From the NCBI RefSeq assembly GCF_001039355.2, contig NW_019776029.1:75086-135304 (forward strand): a DNA stretch of 60,219 bases, read 5' to 3'. The DNA comes from Lingula anatina (lineage: Eukaryota > Brachiopoda > Lingulata > Lingulida > Lingulidae). Shown here piece by piece: positions 13,577-26,662 of the stretch (position 1 is its first letter; each line of letters begins with the position of its first letter). The position numbers and the translations under genes are program-made. The notes beneath the pieces were generated by a model. The model saw only the letters and a list, made by a program, of their open reading frames with translations, was not told the origin of the DNA and searched no databases.

Positions 13577-14422
13577 ACACGTGCATGTGTGTAGTAAATT
13601 TATAAACACGAGTGCAGCACGCCAAATAAATGACATGCATATTCATATGCAGAGCAGTACAACAAATTCTGCCTAGTAGCACCAGTCTATGCTGAATACT
13701 CATTTGCCTACTGGTCTTTTTGAGCCACCAGGGTCTAAGAATCTACTGGTCCAACACAGAGACAGTCCAGTAACTGAATTAATTTACAAAACTTCTGAAT
13801 CACTGAACCTGGCTCTAAGTTCACTTGCATTTGGTACAAGACCAGTGTTAACATTGCAGATAACAGTACAGTTATAATGTAACAGACAGAGCTGTGTAGT
13901 AACACTATAGCATCTGATAATGATATCGTCAGATAATGATCAATAATCCACCAGACTATAAACAGGCATATTTTAACTCCATTTGATTGGTAATGCTTTG
14001 TGTCACTCCTAACCTCTTACAAATGAGGTTAGTTTCTGTAAAATGAACATCTCGGTTAATTCACATTATTCAGTTTTGTTGATCAATTTCACTGCGCCAT
14101 CTAATACAACTGATAACATCCGTAGGGAGTTTTTTTTTTTTATTTCAAAATGATATGCTGAAAGGAACAGAGAAAGGGTGTTCTGTACTCAAGGTGAAGC
14201 TTGTATTATAATAACAACTATAACAAAGCAGTCAGGGATGAAAGAGGCTTATGAAAAATGTGGGCCGTGGTATTCAAATACTTCAAACAGAATAAAAAAA
14301 TGATGATGATGAACTTTACACATACCTTTTAATAGACATACAAGAACACATACACACACAATAAGTTAACACAACATGCACTTAAACACTGTGTACACCC
14401 TCTCTCTCTCTCACACACACAA

Positions 14423-14495
<73 letters not shown>

Positions 14496-17444
14496 AGTCG
14501 AATTTCTATGGCAAACGTGTGTGGTCTGGCTAAATGTACTTGATCAATAAAAAAAAAACAGAATGATGCAATATTATCTATTTCACTCAAAAGTTCAGTG
14601 TCAAATCACTGGCTGGTATAGATTGTGACAGAAGCACCTGTCACACCTAACACAATCCAAGGGTCACTGCTCTCAACAAACACACTCTTGGCTGGTCTTA
14701 GTGGGAAAGCATCAATATCAGTTCCTTAAAATTTTCAAATGCCTCACTTCAACTTTATTTCATTCCTTCCCAAGATTTATAAAATTATTACTCATAAAAA
14801 ATGTTACACAGTACTTTCTGACATCTGACCGATGAACTTTTCAGAACTTTTGCAGAACAGTTATTATTACAAACAATATCATCTGGACATCTGGGCAAAA
14901 CAATTTTAAAAATTTGTTTGAATTTAATAAGCAGTTACCACAGATGTCAATGTTAAATTGGTCATATTATTGAAACCTTTGTTTTCTCAAGAACAACATG
15001 CTCTTGCCAATTCAGCCAAATAAAGAAATTATCATTTATTCTTGAATGATGTCTTTTTCCAAAAAGAAAAAATTCAATGACTATGTCAACTTTCTCTGTA
15101 CTACTGATATAGTAGAGTATAATATAATTTTACCTCCCCCTCCCCCATCCCCCATAATCTCCACAATCTATACATCTCTCCTTTGTTTTTTTCATCTCTC
15201 TATGTAAGATATATAAGAGAACCAAAATGACCAAAGATGCTATGGGGCAACATTTGAGACACAAATATCCATAGATCACAACTCTGTGACAATAAATCTC
15301 ATCTTAATGACCTCAAGTGATCTTAAGAACCATACTTCACAGTGTAAAGTACCACAGCCCACCTATAATTGCTATCTTAACCACTGAAATGCAATGAGAA
15401 GTCCACCTCACATTGATGTATAAGGCCCGTTAGACTGCTTAAGACCAGAAATAGCTGACTTTGCGAATTTGATTATGCTATACTGGTCCAAGATCCCACC
15501 AATTAATGGAATAAGACCCTTTCAATTCTGTACACTCACTCAACTATATGTCACCACAGTTTGGTCCTTAGTGTGATCCTTAAAGGGGTTGTGAAACAAT
15601 AAATGTTCATACACTTTTGAGTCTACTGGCAATTCTGAAGCCAAGACATTACTAAAAACCAAGTAGCCTAATACAGACATAATGGCCTGGAACTAAACAA
15701 ACTCAAACATATCAGGCCCATAGCCAGCAATGGGAAAAGGGAGTTACTTTTCTGAATATGTGGACCGTTTGTCATGAAACCTTAGTTAACCTAGATCAAA
15801 TTTACCCAGCATGGACCTTTTCCCAGCAAAAAGGAGGGTTCTTTTGAACACCCTCCCCCCCCCCCTCCTAGTACAGGCCTGCACATGCCATAATTTTGCC
15901 AGTTATTGGTGTGAAGTAGGTGTTTAATGTCACAGAGTGAACTGAAGTGTTTTCAGTTAGCAAACAAATCAAATATAGACTAGAACACTTGTAAAATAAT
16001 AACAAGAAGAAGAGCAAGAAAAAAGAAGGAAAAGAAAGAGAAGAAGGAAAAGAAGAAGAAGTAAAGAATAACAAAAAGAGGGAGACAAAGAAGAAGAAGA
16101 AAAAGAAGACAAAGAAGAAGACTATCATTTCCCCACTGACCTGTGCTGCAGCAGCAGGGTTGTGGACTGTAATGGTGGGCGTGGCAGCTCTCAGTGTACA
16201 GCTAGGACCATGGTAATACTTTAGACATACCTTGGTCTCCACTGAAATAACAATTCATAGCCTGTTACATACAATAATGTGTGTGTGTGCGTGTATGTGT
16301 CAGTGGGCACTCACATGCAAGAGAGTATTATGTGCCAAAATCAACATCACAGGTCTCTTTACAGTTACATATATCTTAGTATTTAATAAAGTAATTAATC
16401 AAACAAAAATAAATTGATTACAACTACTTCAGTGCAAAGCAGAAATACACACTTCAACAATCCTCTGGCAATGAACATCTTATAATTATCATCAAACGGC
16501 TATTAGCCAGGAAGATAACCTAGGCATGATGGTAAGAAGTACTAACATGAGACAGAGAACTATTATCATTCAATGGGCAACCTTAATAGCTATTTGGCCA
16601 TTATCTATATAAGAGAACATGTCATCATGTATGGAGATGCAGATCTTTGTAGGGAATGTACAGAAGAAAGCCTTTAACTGAAGACTGTGTACATATACAG
16701 CACCCTTTAATGTTTCATACCCACCTACTAGTATGCTCGGTGCACTCTAACAGTTTCTGCCAGATACACTAAAAGCTTATTCTAATCAATCTATTGGAAA
16801 TGTGAAATATTATTTTATACTTTGCCAAATGTGTGACTGATCAAGTTGTATATTAAATAAGGCTCAAATAATCTGGTTAGTTGTTGAAAGATGTGGGAGT
16901 TTGGGGTGAGGTTGGGTGTACAGTAGGGAAGAAGCTCAGCCCAACACACTTTAACAATTTAAGTCAGGGAGCAAATTGGCCCAGGGGAATAAACACAGAC
17001 ACACACACTCACATACATATGCACACACACACACACACCATTTTTCTCACTTATTTAATGGCAAACTCATTCTAGAGTGAATCAAATTTTCTACAAGTAT
17101 TAATGTTTTGGTTACTGTCAAGTGAGAGCAAAAACTGTAGGCGTTTACCCAGACTCCCAATTCCATTAGAACACACCATCACATAGACATGATATGTACT
17201 AAGTAAGCAGCAATTAAATAAATATGACTTATTATTTTTCTGCCTTTACTGGCACTGTGTTATTAAAATGTGCATGCAATGACAGCAAAGAGTCTGGCTT
17301 AAGATCCTATTCACATCTGGTGAAGGATGCTTGCAGTAGCTAAATATGTGTGGACCAGTTCAATTTGGGAGATTGACAACTCAATATATATATATAGTTT
17401 CAAATTGTTCATCACATAAGAGATTCAACCGCAATAAACGTGCT

Positions 17445-17479
<35 letters not shown>

Positions 17480-18609
17480 ATATGTGTACCTGTGTGTGTG
17501 TCCATGTGCAGATGCAGCATGCATGCTTTGGTCTATTTGCTAAGCAGAATTATCTGTATCATTTTCTATCAAGAAACTTTTACACTTTATAAAATGGTAT
17601 GGAAGATATACTTGCACCTTCTAGTAGAGAATTGTATTTATTTACAAATTATACTCTGCTTTAAAAGTTCACACAGACTAAAAAAAAAAAAATCTAGCGT
17701 AGAAGCAATTCTGAATCAGACCAGCTCTAAAAATATCCACCTCGGGACATTCCATGCAAATGGTTTACACAACATTAGGCTTAAAAGAAATATTTATAGC
17801 AAAAAGACGTAACTCTGTTACTCAGATTGAGATCACATAAACCATAGAGAGGAAATTCACCACGTACACACTAACTTGTTAGATTTCTACAGTGAGCTGT
17901 TAGTCTGATGGGAAAGAGAAACATACTAGATTTCAGATTCTAAATTCATATGTCTTATTATCTCTTTGGGGGGACACAACATTGTTACAATTGTATTTGC
18001 CATGGAAATCACATTTGTTCTGACACCATGCATGCTACTTGCCTAGGTTTAAAATTTCCACAATGGTTAAGAAATAAACAGTTGCTTTTGTACTGGTAAT
18101 TATAAATATAATGTCTAATGAATATCACTACATACTTTGATCATGGGGCATAAGTTGATCAAACGGAATCCTTTTTATGCCAGTTTTTAATTAAAATGCT
18201 ACTTTCCACGCAAAGAACAATTCTAAGAAATTATTCAGCTTTCTACCAAAAGAGGACGGAGTCATCAAGAACCAAGAATTGTGTCATTTCCTGAGAAAGG
18301 ATCAGCTTAATCCCTTCAAATTCCCAGAATCTCTCACTGTTGAGAATGCAAAAATTTAATTAACACATACAAAAAAGGTGACAAACGATTATTGTTGTTG
18401 TTGTTGTTTTGTTGTTGTCATCATGATCATCACCATTACTATATGAACCACAGGTCATGCTTAGTACACTGTAACACCCGAGGTTCACAGGTAGTACTTA
18501 GTTAACAAGTACAATGAAAAAGGTAGAACAGGCAAGTCATCTGCAGCCAGTTATCTCTATATTTACCTGTATCAGGGTACAGAGCAAAGATACAGAGGTA
18601 CAATGATTT

Positions 18610-18652
<43 letters not shown>

Positions 18653-20707
18653 TCCTTCTACTTATTGTGTGTGTGTCGTCATAATTCATGTGTCAAGCTT
18701 TTTTTGCCATTATTTTTTTAACAATTGGTTGATCTTGACCACATTGTACCCCACCCCCCTCCAAGTCACCATCTTTTATGTTCTTCTCTAACTCTCCAAT
18801 AAATAGCAGTATGGAAACATGCTACTGAAATGCCTCAATCATTTTAACCAGGAAATATTATCAAGTTTTCAGACACATAATTATTGAATCATAAATGAAA
18901 CATTTCTATGCAGCATTTTGATGCTTTTACTTTATAGAACACAGCTATTAGGCAGGTTGCTTTTTAATCGTGCTGCAATCACTCGGTTGGAATGTTCTAA
19001 TTGCCTGCAAAGCATTTTTGCAGGCTTATTCTTTGTTTGCCTGATCTTTGAAGTCGATGGTTGTGCGGGTAGGGTGGCCTGTTATATGACTTGTGTCCCC
19101 GTAAGATGCATGGTTAAAATGGAAGAGGCAGTTGAACGGCAGCCATTACTTTCCCAATCTAACTCGCAAATTCGACGTTTTTGACGTGAAAATCATTTTT
19201 TTAAATTTATTACCTTAAAAATACAGTCAGTATCTGTAAAATTCACTATTTCCTGTTGAAATGATCAAGTCATTACTGTACTGTGCCTCTCGTCTTCTGG
19301 ATTCCTCTTTCTACTTACACTGAGTGAACTCACTCTCTTGCTCATCAATGGACCAGTAGATTTCTCCGTTACTGCTCCCGCCGACCCCTCTCTTCCTGTA
19401 GTCATAGAATGCCTGGGGATCTTCTGTGTCTGAAGTCACAGAATGACACAGGGTTCTTATTTGTTCTCATTAGTAAGTTCAAATTTGGGACAAGTTTCAA
19501 GACTGAAAATTTTGATTGCTCTGATGCATGTATAACAAATTTGTACTAGTAGTAGACCATGTTAATGTAAGTAGAATGAATGGGGAAAAATATCTACACT
19601 TATATCACACTTTCAAAGGTTTACTGGATACACTAACTGTTACACAGAATAAAATAATACAGTATGCATTATCACTGGTATTTTAGCTTGATAATTACTC
19701 AGTATTTGCATTCTGCATAAAAAAATGAACAAGAGGTTACTGCGGAACAAGTCCATTAACTATTGCATTTCAGACCACTAATAGCTTTTGTCACTTTTTC
19801 TTTTATCAAGAGTTTTCAGTACAATTCAATATTAACCAGGCAATATCGCCTGATATTTCCTAGAAGGTATGATGTATCAACCCTTTAGCTAAAAATGTGT
19901 TCACTCTCTTCAGAATAACATTTTCCTTTTCTTTTCACTATATTCACGTCAAGACTGTGAAAAACCTATTTCACCATTTATCAATACTGAACATCCACTT
20001 TTCATTCCCGCAACATATCCTCAGTAATCCATATACTTACCCACAGAGTACAGCCCTATCCAGTCCTCAGCGTCAGTCTCCTCAGTAATCCATACACTTA
20101 CCCACAGAGTACAGCCCTACCTAGTCCTCAGCATCAGTCTCCTCAGTAATCCATACACTTACTCACAGAGTACAGCCCTACCTAGTCCTCAGCGTCAGTC
20201 TCCTCAGTAATCCATACACTTACCCACAGAGTACAGCCCTATCCAGTCCTCAGTGTCAGTCTCCTCAGTAATCCATACACTTACCCACAGAGTACAGTCC
20301 TATCCAGTCCTCAGTGTCAGTCTCCTCAGTAATCCATACACTTACCCACAGAGTACAGTCCTATCCAGTCCTCAGTGTCAGTCTCCTCAGTAATCCATAC
20401 ACTTACCCACAGAGTACAGCCCTATCCAATCCTCGGCATCAGTCTCCTCAGTAATGTGCCACCTGACTGTGAGCAGCTCCCCTAAACCCAACGTGTACTC
20501 CCTCCGATTTACTTCCAACCGAGAGTAATCCTGAATTACGTTAATGTTTGTGTCACTGTTGGCGCGTGATTGGTTAGTCAGTCCACCCTGTTGCCTCCCA
20601 TTGGACAGTTTGTGATTTGCATGAATTCGTTGAATGATTCGGACATCCTCCTGTGCACTGTCGGTGTTGGAGCGTTTTCTCGCTCTAGTGAAAGAATTGG
20701 CTGCCAT
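6048..20707 (-). CDS. HECW: HECW-type HECT E3 ubiquitin ligase, 5' coding part (exons 1-3 only)
   Basis: Gene-level entry; coding segments are 20407-20707, then 19319-19429 (second copy 9746-9856), then 16141-16241 (second copy 6048-6148). Spliced in order they give about 170 residues with continuous frame (1+2, 1+2 phases). The product matches the HECW N-terminal domain of vertebrate HECW1/HECW2: a RANSDT motif, then EYTLG, DWIGLY, an exon with NGEIYWSIDE, and KVCLKYYHG followed by ITVHNPA. In the family this region precedes a C2 domain, two WW domains and a C-terminal HECT domain that transfers ubiquitin through a thioester cysteine. None of those is visible here; they should lie left of position 1. 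The - strand order, with exon 1 at the right, fits that. The doubled exons 2 and 3 are most likely an assembly duplication. Confidence 0.85.
6149..9745. other. HECW intron 2, left-hand copy
   Basis: There are no exons. The intron holds the M4 insertion, a CA-rich microsatellite (7268-7372), a TG run (about 7785-7804), and about 330 bp at 8716-9040 that the right-hand copy lacks. The rest is AT-rich with no recognised feature. Confidence 0.6.
6306..6642. mobile_element. M4 piggyBac-like MITE (TTAA target site)
   Basis: The 337-bp insertion is flanked by TTAA at 6302-6305 and 6643-6646. Its ends are AGGGATAATAACTCTTCG and the inverse of CGAAGAGTTCTTATCCCT. In the right-hand block the same place (16395-16398) has one TTAA and no insertion. 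TTAA duplication with short inverted repeats is the signature of piggyBac-type elements. There is no transposase, so it is non-autonomous. Confidence 0.85.
9746..9856 (-). CDS. HECW: HECW coding exon 2 (left-hand copy, likely haplotype duplicate)
   Basis: This is almost identical to 19319-19429, with intact splice sites and frame, and encodes RKRGFGG where the other copy has RKRGVGG. If both copies were spliced in series, exon 3 (ending at phase 0) would be joined to an exon that needs one carried base, shifting the frame. Serial use is therefore not viable. I infer that this copy represents the second haplotype. Confidence 0.75.
9857..10666. other. HECW intron 1, left-hand copy, ending at a contig join
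   Basis: It contains the M1 element at 10063-10277 and otherwise AT-rich sequence. It ends at the N at 10667, at the first bases of the 61-bp array seen in the other copy. Confidence 0.65.
10063..10277. mobile_element. M1 element with empty site in the other haplotype
   Basis: The 215-bp element has ends GGCTGTATTCCCAGAG and the inverse of GACCCCATTTCCAGAG, flanked by TAA on both sides. The matching position in the right copy (19634-19636) reads CACTAACTGTTAC with a single TAA and no element. This shows the 3-bp target duplication directly and supports a PIF/Harbinger-type non-autonomous element. Confidence 0.8.
10980..11230. mobile_element. Inverted-repeat element family M2
   Basis: This is the copy of the 937-1189 element in the right-hand block, with ends GGGCTTATTTCCATAGAAC and ATGAGCCC. 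Confidence 0.6.
13070..13295. mobile_element. M1 element (PIF/Harbinger-like MITE)
   Basis: This is the right-block counterpart of 3023-3248, with the same ends and TAC flanks. Confidence 0.7.
16141..16241 (-). CDS. HECW: HECW coding exon 3 (right-hand copy)
   Basis: The acceptor is TTATTTCAG|TGGAGACC and the donor is GCACAG|GTCAGT. Joined to exon 2 it reads TQLETKVCLKYYHGPS, then LRAATPTITVHNPAAAAQ, which aligns with the KICFKYYHG...LRATTPCITVKNPA stretch of vertebrate HECW2. The exon ends at a codon boundary. A purine-rich GAA tract starts just inside the following intron on the + strand (UUC-rich in the transcript). The next exon, expected to begin the C2 domain, is not found to the left. 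Confidence 0.82.
16242..19318. other. HECW intron 2, right-hand copy
   Basis: There are no exons. It carries the TTAA empty site at 16395-16398, CA and TG microsatellites, an ATTT microsatellite (about 18610-18652), and a haplotype-specific stretch at about 19000-19190. Confidence 0.6.
19000..19190. other. Haplotype-specific insertion of about 190 bp
   Basis: It begins with a perfect hairpin, GCCTGCAAA...TTTGCAGGC. The left copy (about 9618-9640) runs straight from GGAATGTTCTAATT into TTTAGAATTTATTG. The insertion is more GC-rich than its surroundings. The element type is not recognised. Confidence 0.55.
19319..19429 (-). CDS. HECW: HECW coding exon 2 (right-hand copy)
   Basis: This 111-bp exon is flanked by CAG at 19430-19432 and GTAAG at the left. 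It reads D-T-E-D-P-Q-A-F-Y-D-Y-R-K-R-G-V-G-G then NGEIYWSIDEQESEFTQ, completing the first beta-sandwich-like part of the HECW N-terminal domain. It begins with two bases that complete the codon left by exon 1 and ends with one base. Compared with the left-hand copy at 9746-9856 it has V instead of F in the RGxGG stretch; vertebrate HECW also has V there. It is the copy nearest to exon 1 and follows it without a contig break. Confidence 0.82.
20019..20467 (-). repeat. 61-bp tandem array carrying HECW exon 1 end and splice donor
   Basis: Units begin at 20041, 20102, 20163, 20224, 20285, 20346 and 20407, each exactly 61 bp, read from the CCACAGAGTACAG phrase. The rightmost unit is the true 3' end of HECW exon 1. 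On the - strand each unit carries GACTGGATAGGGCTGTACTC followed by the donor GGGTAAGT (GAGTAAGT in the 20163 unit), so there are seven consecutive donors. A unit is 61 bp, not a multiple of three, and contains an in-frame TGA when the first donor is skipped. Confidence 0.92.
20407..20707 (-). CDS. HECW: HECW coding exon 1
   Basis: The start is placed at the ATG at 20707 (AAAATGG context, protein begins MAANSFTRARKRSNTD). An in-frame upstream TTG would add about ten residues but is not a plausible animal start. Residues 54-59 are RANSDT, as in vertebrate HECW2, followed by REYTLGLGELLTVRW and EDWIGLYSV, the start of the HECW N-terminal domain. The exon ends at GTGG|GTAAGT, leaving one base for the next codon (GAC with exon 2). 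A possible splice acceptor (TTTCAG) ends at 20767, so a non-coding first exon may lie to the right. The 3' end of this exon and its donor are repeated seven times to the left (see the 61-bp array). Using any of the downstream donors would read into TGA after GKCMDY, so only this donor gives a full protein. Confidence 0.85.
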
Positions 20708-20766
20708 TTTGATTATTATGATGTACGCATGTGGCAACAGCTATTTCTCTTCTTAGTGTGGAGGTT

Positions 20767-22130
20767 CTGAAATTGCAATTTTTGTATTTAATAAATATAT
20801 GGACATTACAGAATGATGAAATCATAGTCAGATTTAATCTGCTAAACAACTTCATTTTTTTTGTATAAATTTGCAACAGTTTTTGTTGTGTATCAAATAA
20901 CATGTTATACAGCACTGCTACACAACTATGATATCTCTAATGTAAGAGACAATACTTGTTAACTGCTTCCTTGCCTCACACTTGTAAACTGACTCTTTGC
21001 CTCAGAAATCATCATGTTAACACAAAATTCCAAGAAACCAACTCTCCAATTGTTTGCCTTTAAATCAATAGTCGACATCGCAGAAAGTGTCACAAACTTT
21101 AAAGCCAATTGGTCCAACAGAACATCAGGTTCTGAGAATCTTCTGGTCCAAAGCAGAAACAGTGGCCAGTAACTATAAACATGGTTCCATATTTTCAATG
21201 GGAAAAATTATAAATTTTACAGACACTTTTTTTGTAAATCTCAAAATTTAGAAAATTCTTATTAAGTGGTAGCAATAAAACTGAAAAGCAGGCTACCTTA
21301 TAGTACGATTCCATATAATGTTACAGTAAAAGCAGCACTAGGTATTGGTTTGATAAGTGGGAGAAATTAACAACTGAACCCAGGAAAATTAAATCCTTAA
21401 TGCTTTTTTTTTTTTCTCCTAAGATTGCCCACATTGTGGATCTGAAATTTCCATTCCTTTAATTACAATAAAAAACAACATCTGATCTTACAATTAAGCT
21501 GCTTAGCTCATTATACACACAAATTGATTTTAAATAACAGCAATATTATTATAATAAATTCTGTCTGCCATGTTTACACAGAGTTGCCACTCCTCAATCA
21601 ATGCTGTAGGGCTAAGGCCTAACCGTCTTTAGACATATTCTAGACAGGTTTGTCAGTATTACAAGAACCCAGAGTCCATGTCACTGTATGCTGCAGAAAT
21701 GATTTCTCACAGACAGTAACACATTACAACAGGATACTTGGCAATCAGCTGGGGATAATTTACACCTACTCACTAATCACTTCTGTACTCAGTCTTAACA
21801 ACGCAGCACATGAATGTTAACATCTTCAGTGTAAAAATAATAATCAATATATATATATATATAATATTAAAATTATGCATCATAACATCCAATATCAACT
21901 TTTCAGAAAATGTTCCTTCATTTGAACCACTATAATATTTATGCCTACTCATTTTCTAGATGTTGTTGCCAGTCCTTTATATACAAGCACTGACAAATGA
22001 CCTCAGATGTGCTTTATTTCACTTTTTTGTTTTAAACAGAGTTCTAGTACACAAATCAAATAATGCTATTTGATGCAACATGCCCCAGGATGTTTTTCAG
22101 TTGAGCTACAAACACCAACTGTGAAAACGA
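20767..22130. other. Intergenic sequence upstream of HECW
   Basis: No gene is recognised. About 20950-21190 resembles a dispersed repeat also seen near 3640-3720, 5500-5600 and 51990-52040 (phrases such as TCTACTGGTCCAA and CAGTGGCCAGTAACT). There is a short AT microsatellite near 21848-21862. The HECW promoter or an upstream non-coding exon could lie here but has no clear mark. Confidence 0.5.
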
Positions 22131-22134
22131 GCAG

Positions 22135-22313
22135 GCACACTCTTGCTCTCTTGTTTTGCAAACTTAGAACATGTTGATGTGTGGGTTCTCCTGTCTCCAG
22201 GTTATCAACATCACCTGTCTTGGCAGGTAAATCACTCTACCTGTGTTTATTATATTTCTACATCTGTAACTGGCGAGTATAACCCAAGTCAATCACCCCC
22301 CTGAGGCTCATTG

Positions 22314-22378
<65 letters not shown>

Positions 22379-22620
22379 NTCTTGCTCTCTTGTTTTGCAA
22401 ACTTAGAACATGTTGATGTGTGGGTTCTCCTGTCTCCAGGTTATCAACATCACCTGTCTTGGCAGGTAAATCACTACCTATGTTTATTATATTTCTATAT
22501 CTGTAACTGGTGAGTATAACCCAAGGTAATCACCCCCCTCAGGCTCATTATACCCACATATATCCTTTTTATCAACTGAAAAAACACGTTACGGCCCATA
22601 CCCACTGAGCTACTGGTCTA
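22135..22620. repeat. Overlapping contig ends repeated across the N at 22379
   Basis: About 180 bp beginning TCTTGCTCTCTTGTTTTGCA appear at about 22140 and again directly after the N at 22379. The left copy ends in a CA microsatellite (22318-22378). This is an unmerged contig overlap or haplotype difference. Confidence 0.85.
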
Positions 22621-22848
22621 CATACAGTAGATTGATCCAATATGGTGGGGACTCTTGCTGAATGCAATCTGTTTAACAGATTATCACAGTTCCTCTTGGA
22701 TGCAACATAAACACTAACTTTTACATATTCTACTCAACATCAGGAGGAGGCATGTTAATCTATTAAACTGATTGCATTCAGCGAGAGTCCCTGTGGAGAT
22801 GGGTCAATAAAGGTACTAGGAGACCAATAGCTTCAATGGGAATGAGCC
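22593..22848. mobile_element. Inverted-repeat element family M2
   Basis: It starts GGCCCATACCCACTGAGC and ends CAATGGGAATGAGCC, and shares the internal CAGGAGGAGGCATGTTAAT phrase with the copies at 937 and 10980. Confidence 0.65.
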
Positions 22849-24409
22849 TTTAGAGGTTTTTTAAGGAGGTTTAAAGATAGATTACTATTTTAGTATGAGA
22901 TTCAGGGTGCCTGTTGTGTTAGGTAAGAAGACACCAACCATATGGCTATAATGTTACACTGTAACAGACCAACATGAGTGAAAACTTCCTGTACTCTGAA
23001 TCTCTCTCTCATTCTAACACACTGTCACACATATATATATACACAAATACATTTATTCATTTTCAGTAGTTTAAAAATTGTAAGCATTTGCATGAACTTC
23101 ATAGACCCATGGGAAAAATCAGAAAATTGCAGTGAAATTGAGAAAAATAAACAATTGAGTTTTAAATTATCCTATTAATTAGATTTCATCAAATTATGAC
23201 AGTAATTATTGTCATAAATCTGTTACTGAGTAACATTTTATTATAATCCTGGTGTTTTTTACATAGTATATATATTTTAATTAATATCATGAAGGCTGTG
23301 TGAAAGATAAACTTTATTTTATTTCTCACACTTTTACTCTTAAAAGAAATTTATGTTTACTAAGTCTAAAGAAATACCAGTAAAAGTTCATGCAGGGACA
23401 TCTCACAGTCTGTTGATGTAGATGACAAGACACATCTATTTCCTGGTCCAGTACATATACACAATACACTGTATATATGCCATCTCATGCTCTTCCTTTG
23501 TTACTATGACACATGCAATGGTGCATGTCAGGCTTACGGCATTGGACAGTGCATTTATGTTAATATATATATATTAGACATGTAATATAATTGTAATTTG
23601 AAACCTGGTGTGAGCAACTTGGTGGTGAGCAACTAATTTCATGGTGACATCATGCTATTATGTCATTCTGAAATTAATTATGTAAAAATTTAACTATTAG
23701 TATATATGGCTACTGAACACTAACCTTGGACAGGGAGAAATCATGTCACTGCTTGATGACAAACAACCCTACAACTTGATTTTGAGAGTAACAGTGCTGT
23801 TTCAATACCTATTTATTTCTCTCACTGTATTGTTTTAAAATAATTTTTGAAGTAAGGGGAAAAAACAATCTACTAGTAGCTTCCTGTTAAATGAAAAAAA
23901 AAAACATATAGTATATATATATTATCAGCTGTATATTGGCCACAATCTATTCCTGCTCTTAACAGCATTCTCAAGCCACCCCTTGTGTACACCCCCTGCT
24001 CCTTTTCTAACCAGTTACTGTAATTTCAAAATTCATCTTTTTGTATATTATCAATTTGATATGTAATGAAATCTCACCTAACTGACCCATGACATCAAAA
24101 CTTTCTGAATTCTATTTACTAGTAAGCAACAGACACACAGTACTCATACTGATACATGCCCAATTTGGCTTAAGTGGCAAGTGCAATGTACTTTGGCATG
24201 ACAAAGTGACATGTAGGAAGACCAGTGACCTTAATGGTACATCTTGCCCTCACAGACACTGGGCATCACACGGGGATCAATGGCGAGGGAGTTTTTGCAG
24301 ATGAAATATTAGCACAAGCCCTGATAAGGTTAGCAGGTTGAGGGCAGATTTCATTTTCAATACAATCTTTTATCAAACTGCTACCCATCCTCTTTAAATT
24401 AGTTTATAA

Positions 24410-24520
24410 GGGCTTATTCTCATTGATACTTCTGGTCTACAATGATCAATCCAACTCCACACAGACTCTCACTGATACAGTCAGAATTTTATTTTATTAG
24501 ATTGCATTCTGCAAGGTGTC
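24410..24520. mobile_element. Truncated M2-like element
   Basis: It begins GGGCTTATTCTCATTGATA and is cut by the N at 24521. The corresponding element in the other copy spans about 26489-26662 and contains a poly-C run where this one breaks. Confidence 0.5.
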
Positions 24521-24521
24521 N

Positions 24522-26590
<2,069 letters not shown>

Positions 26591-26662
26591 CAAGGTGTCC
26601 CCCCCCCCCCCAGTGATGGATTCATGTTACTATGGAGACTGACAGCTTCATTGGGAATGAGA

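Larger units (their letters stand above)
10668..16140. other. HECW intron sequence, right-hand copy
   Basis: It is colinear with 604-6047. It holds the same M2 and M1 elements and microsatellites, including a GA run at about 14437-14487 longer than its partner, and the R6 repeat at about 15759-15868. No exon is seen. Confidence 0.6.
10668..20030. repeat. 10-kb duplicated block, right copy
   Basis: This is the partner of 604-10666. It differs by lacking the insertions found at 6306-6642 and 10063-10277 and about 330 bp present at 8716-9040, and by having about 190 extra bp near 19000-19190. Confidence 0.8.
22556..24520. repeat. 2-kb duplicated block, first copy
   Basis: It is colinear with about 24627-26590, including the M2 element and an anonymous stretch with short conserved reading frames (24089 versus 26168). 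The copies are separated by the N at 24521 and a CA microsatellite. I recognise no gene in it. Confidence 0.8.

Noticed and set aside
18918-19184. An 88-codon + strand frame partly in the haplotype-specific insertion.
   Set aside because: It starts in ordinary intron sequence, is absent from the other haplotype and has no recognised motif.
24089-24304. A 71-codon + strand frame conserved in both 2-kb copies.
   Set aside because: Conservation is explained by the copies being alleles; the protein has no recognisable motif and no splice context.
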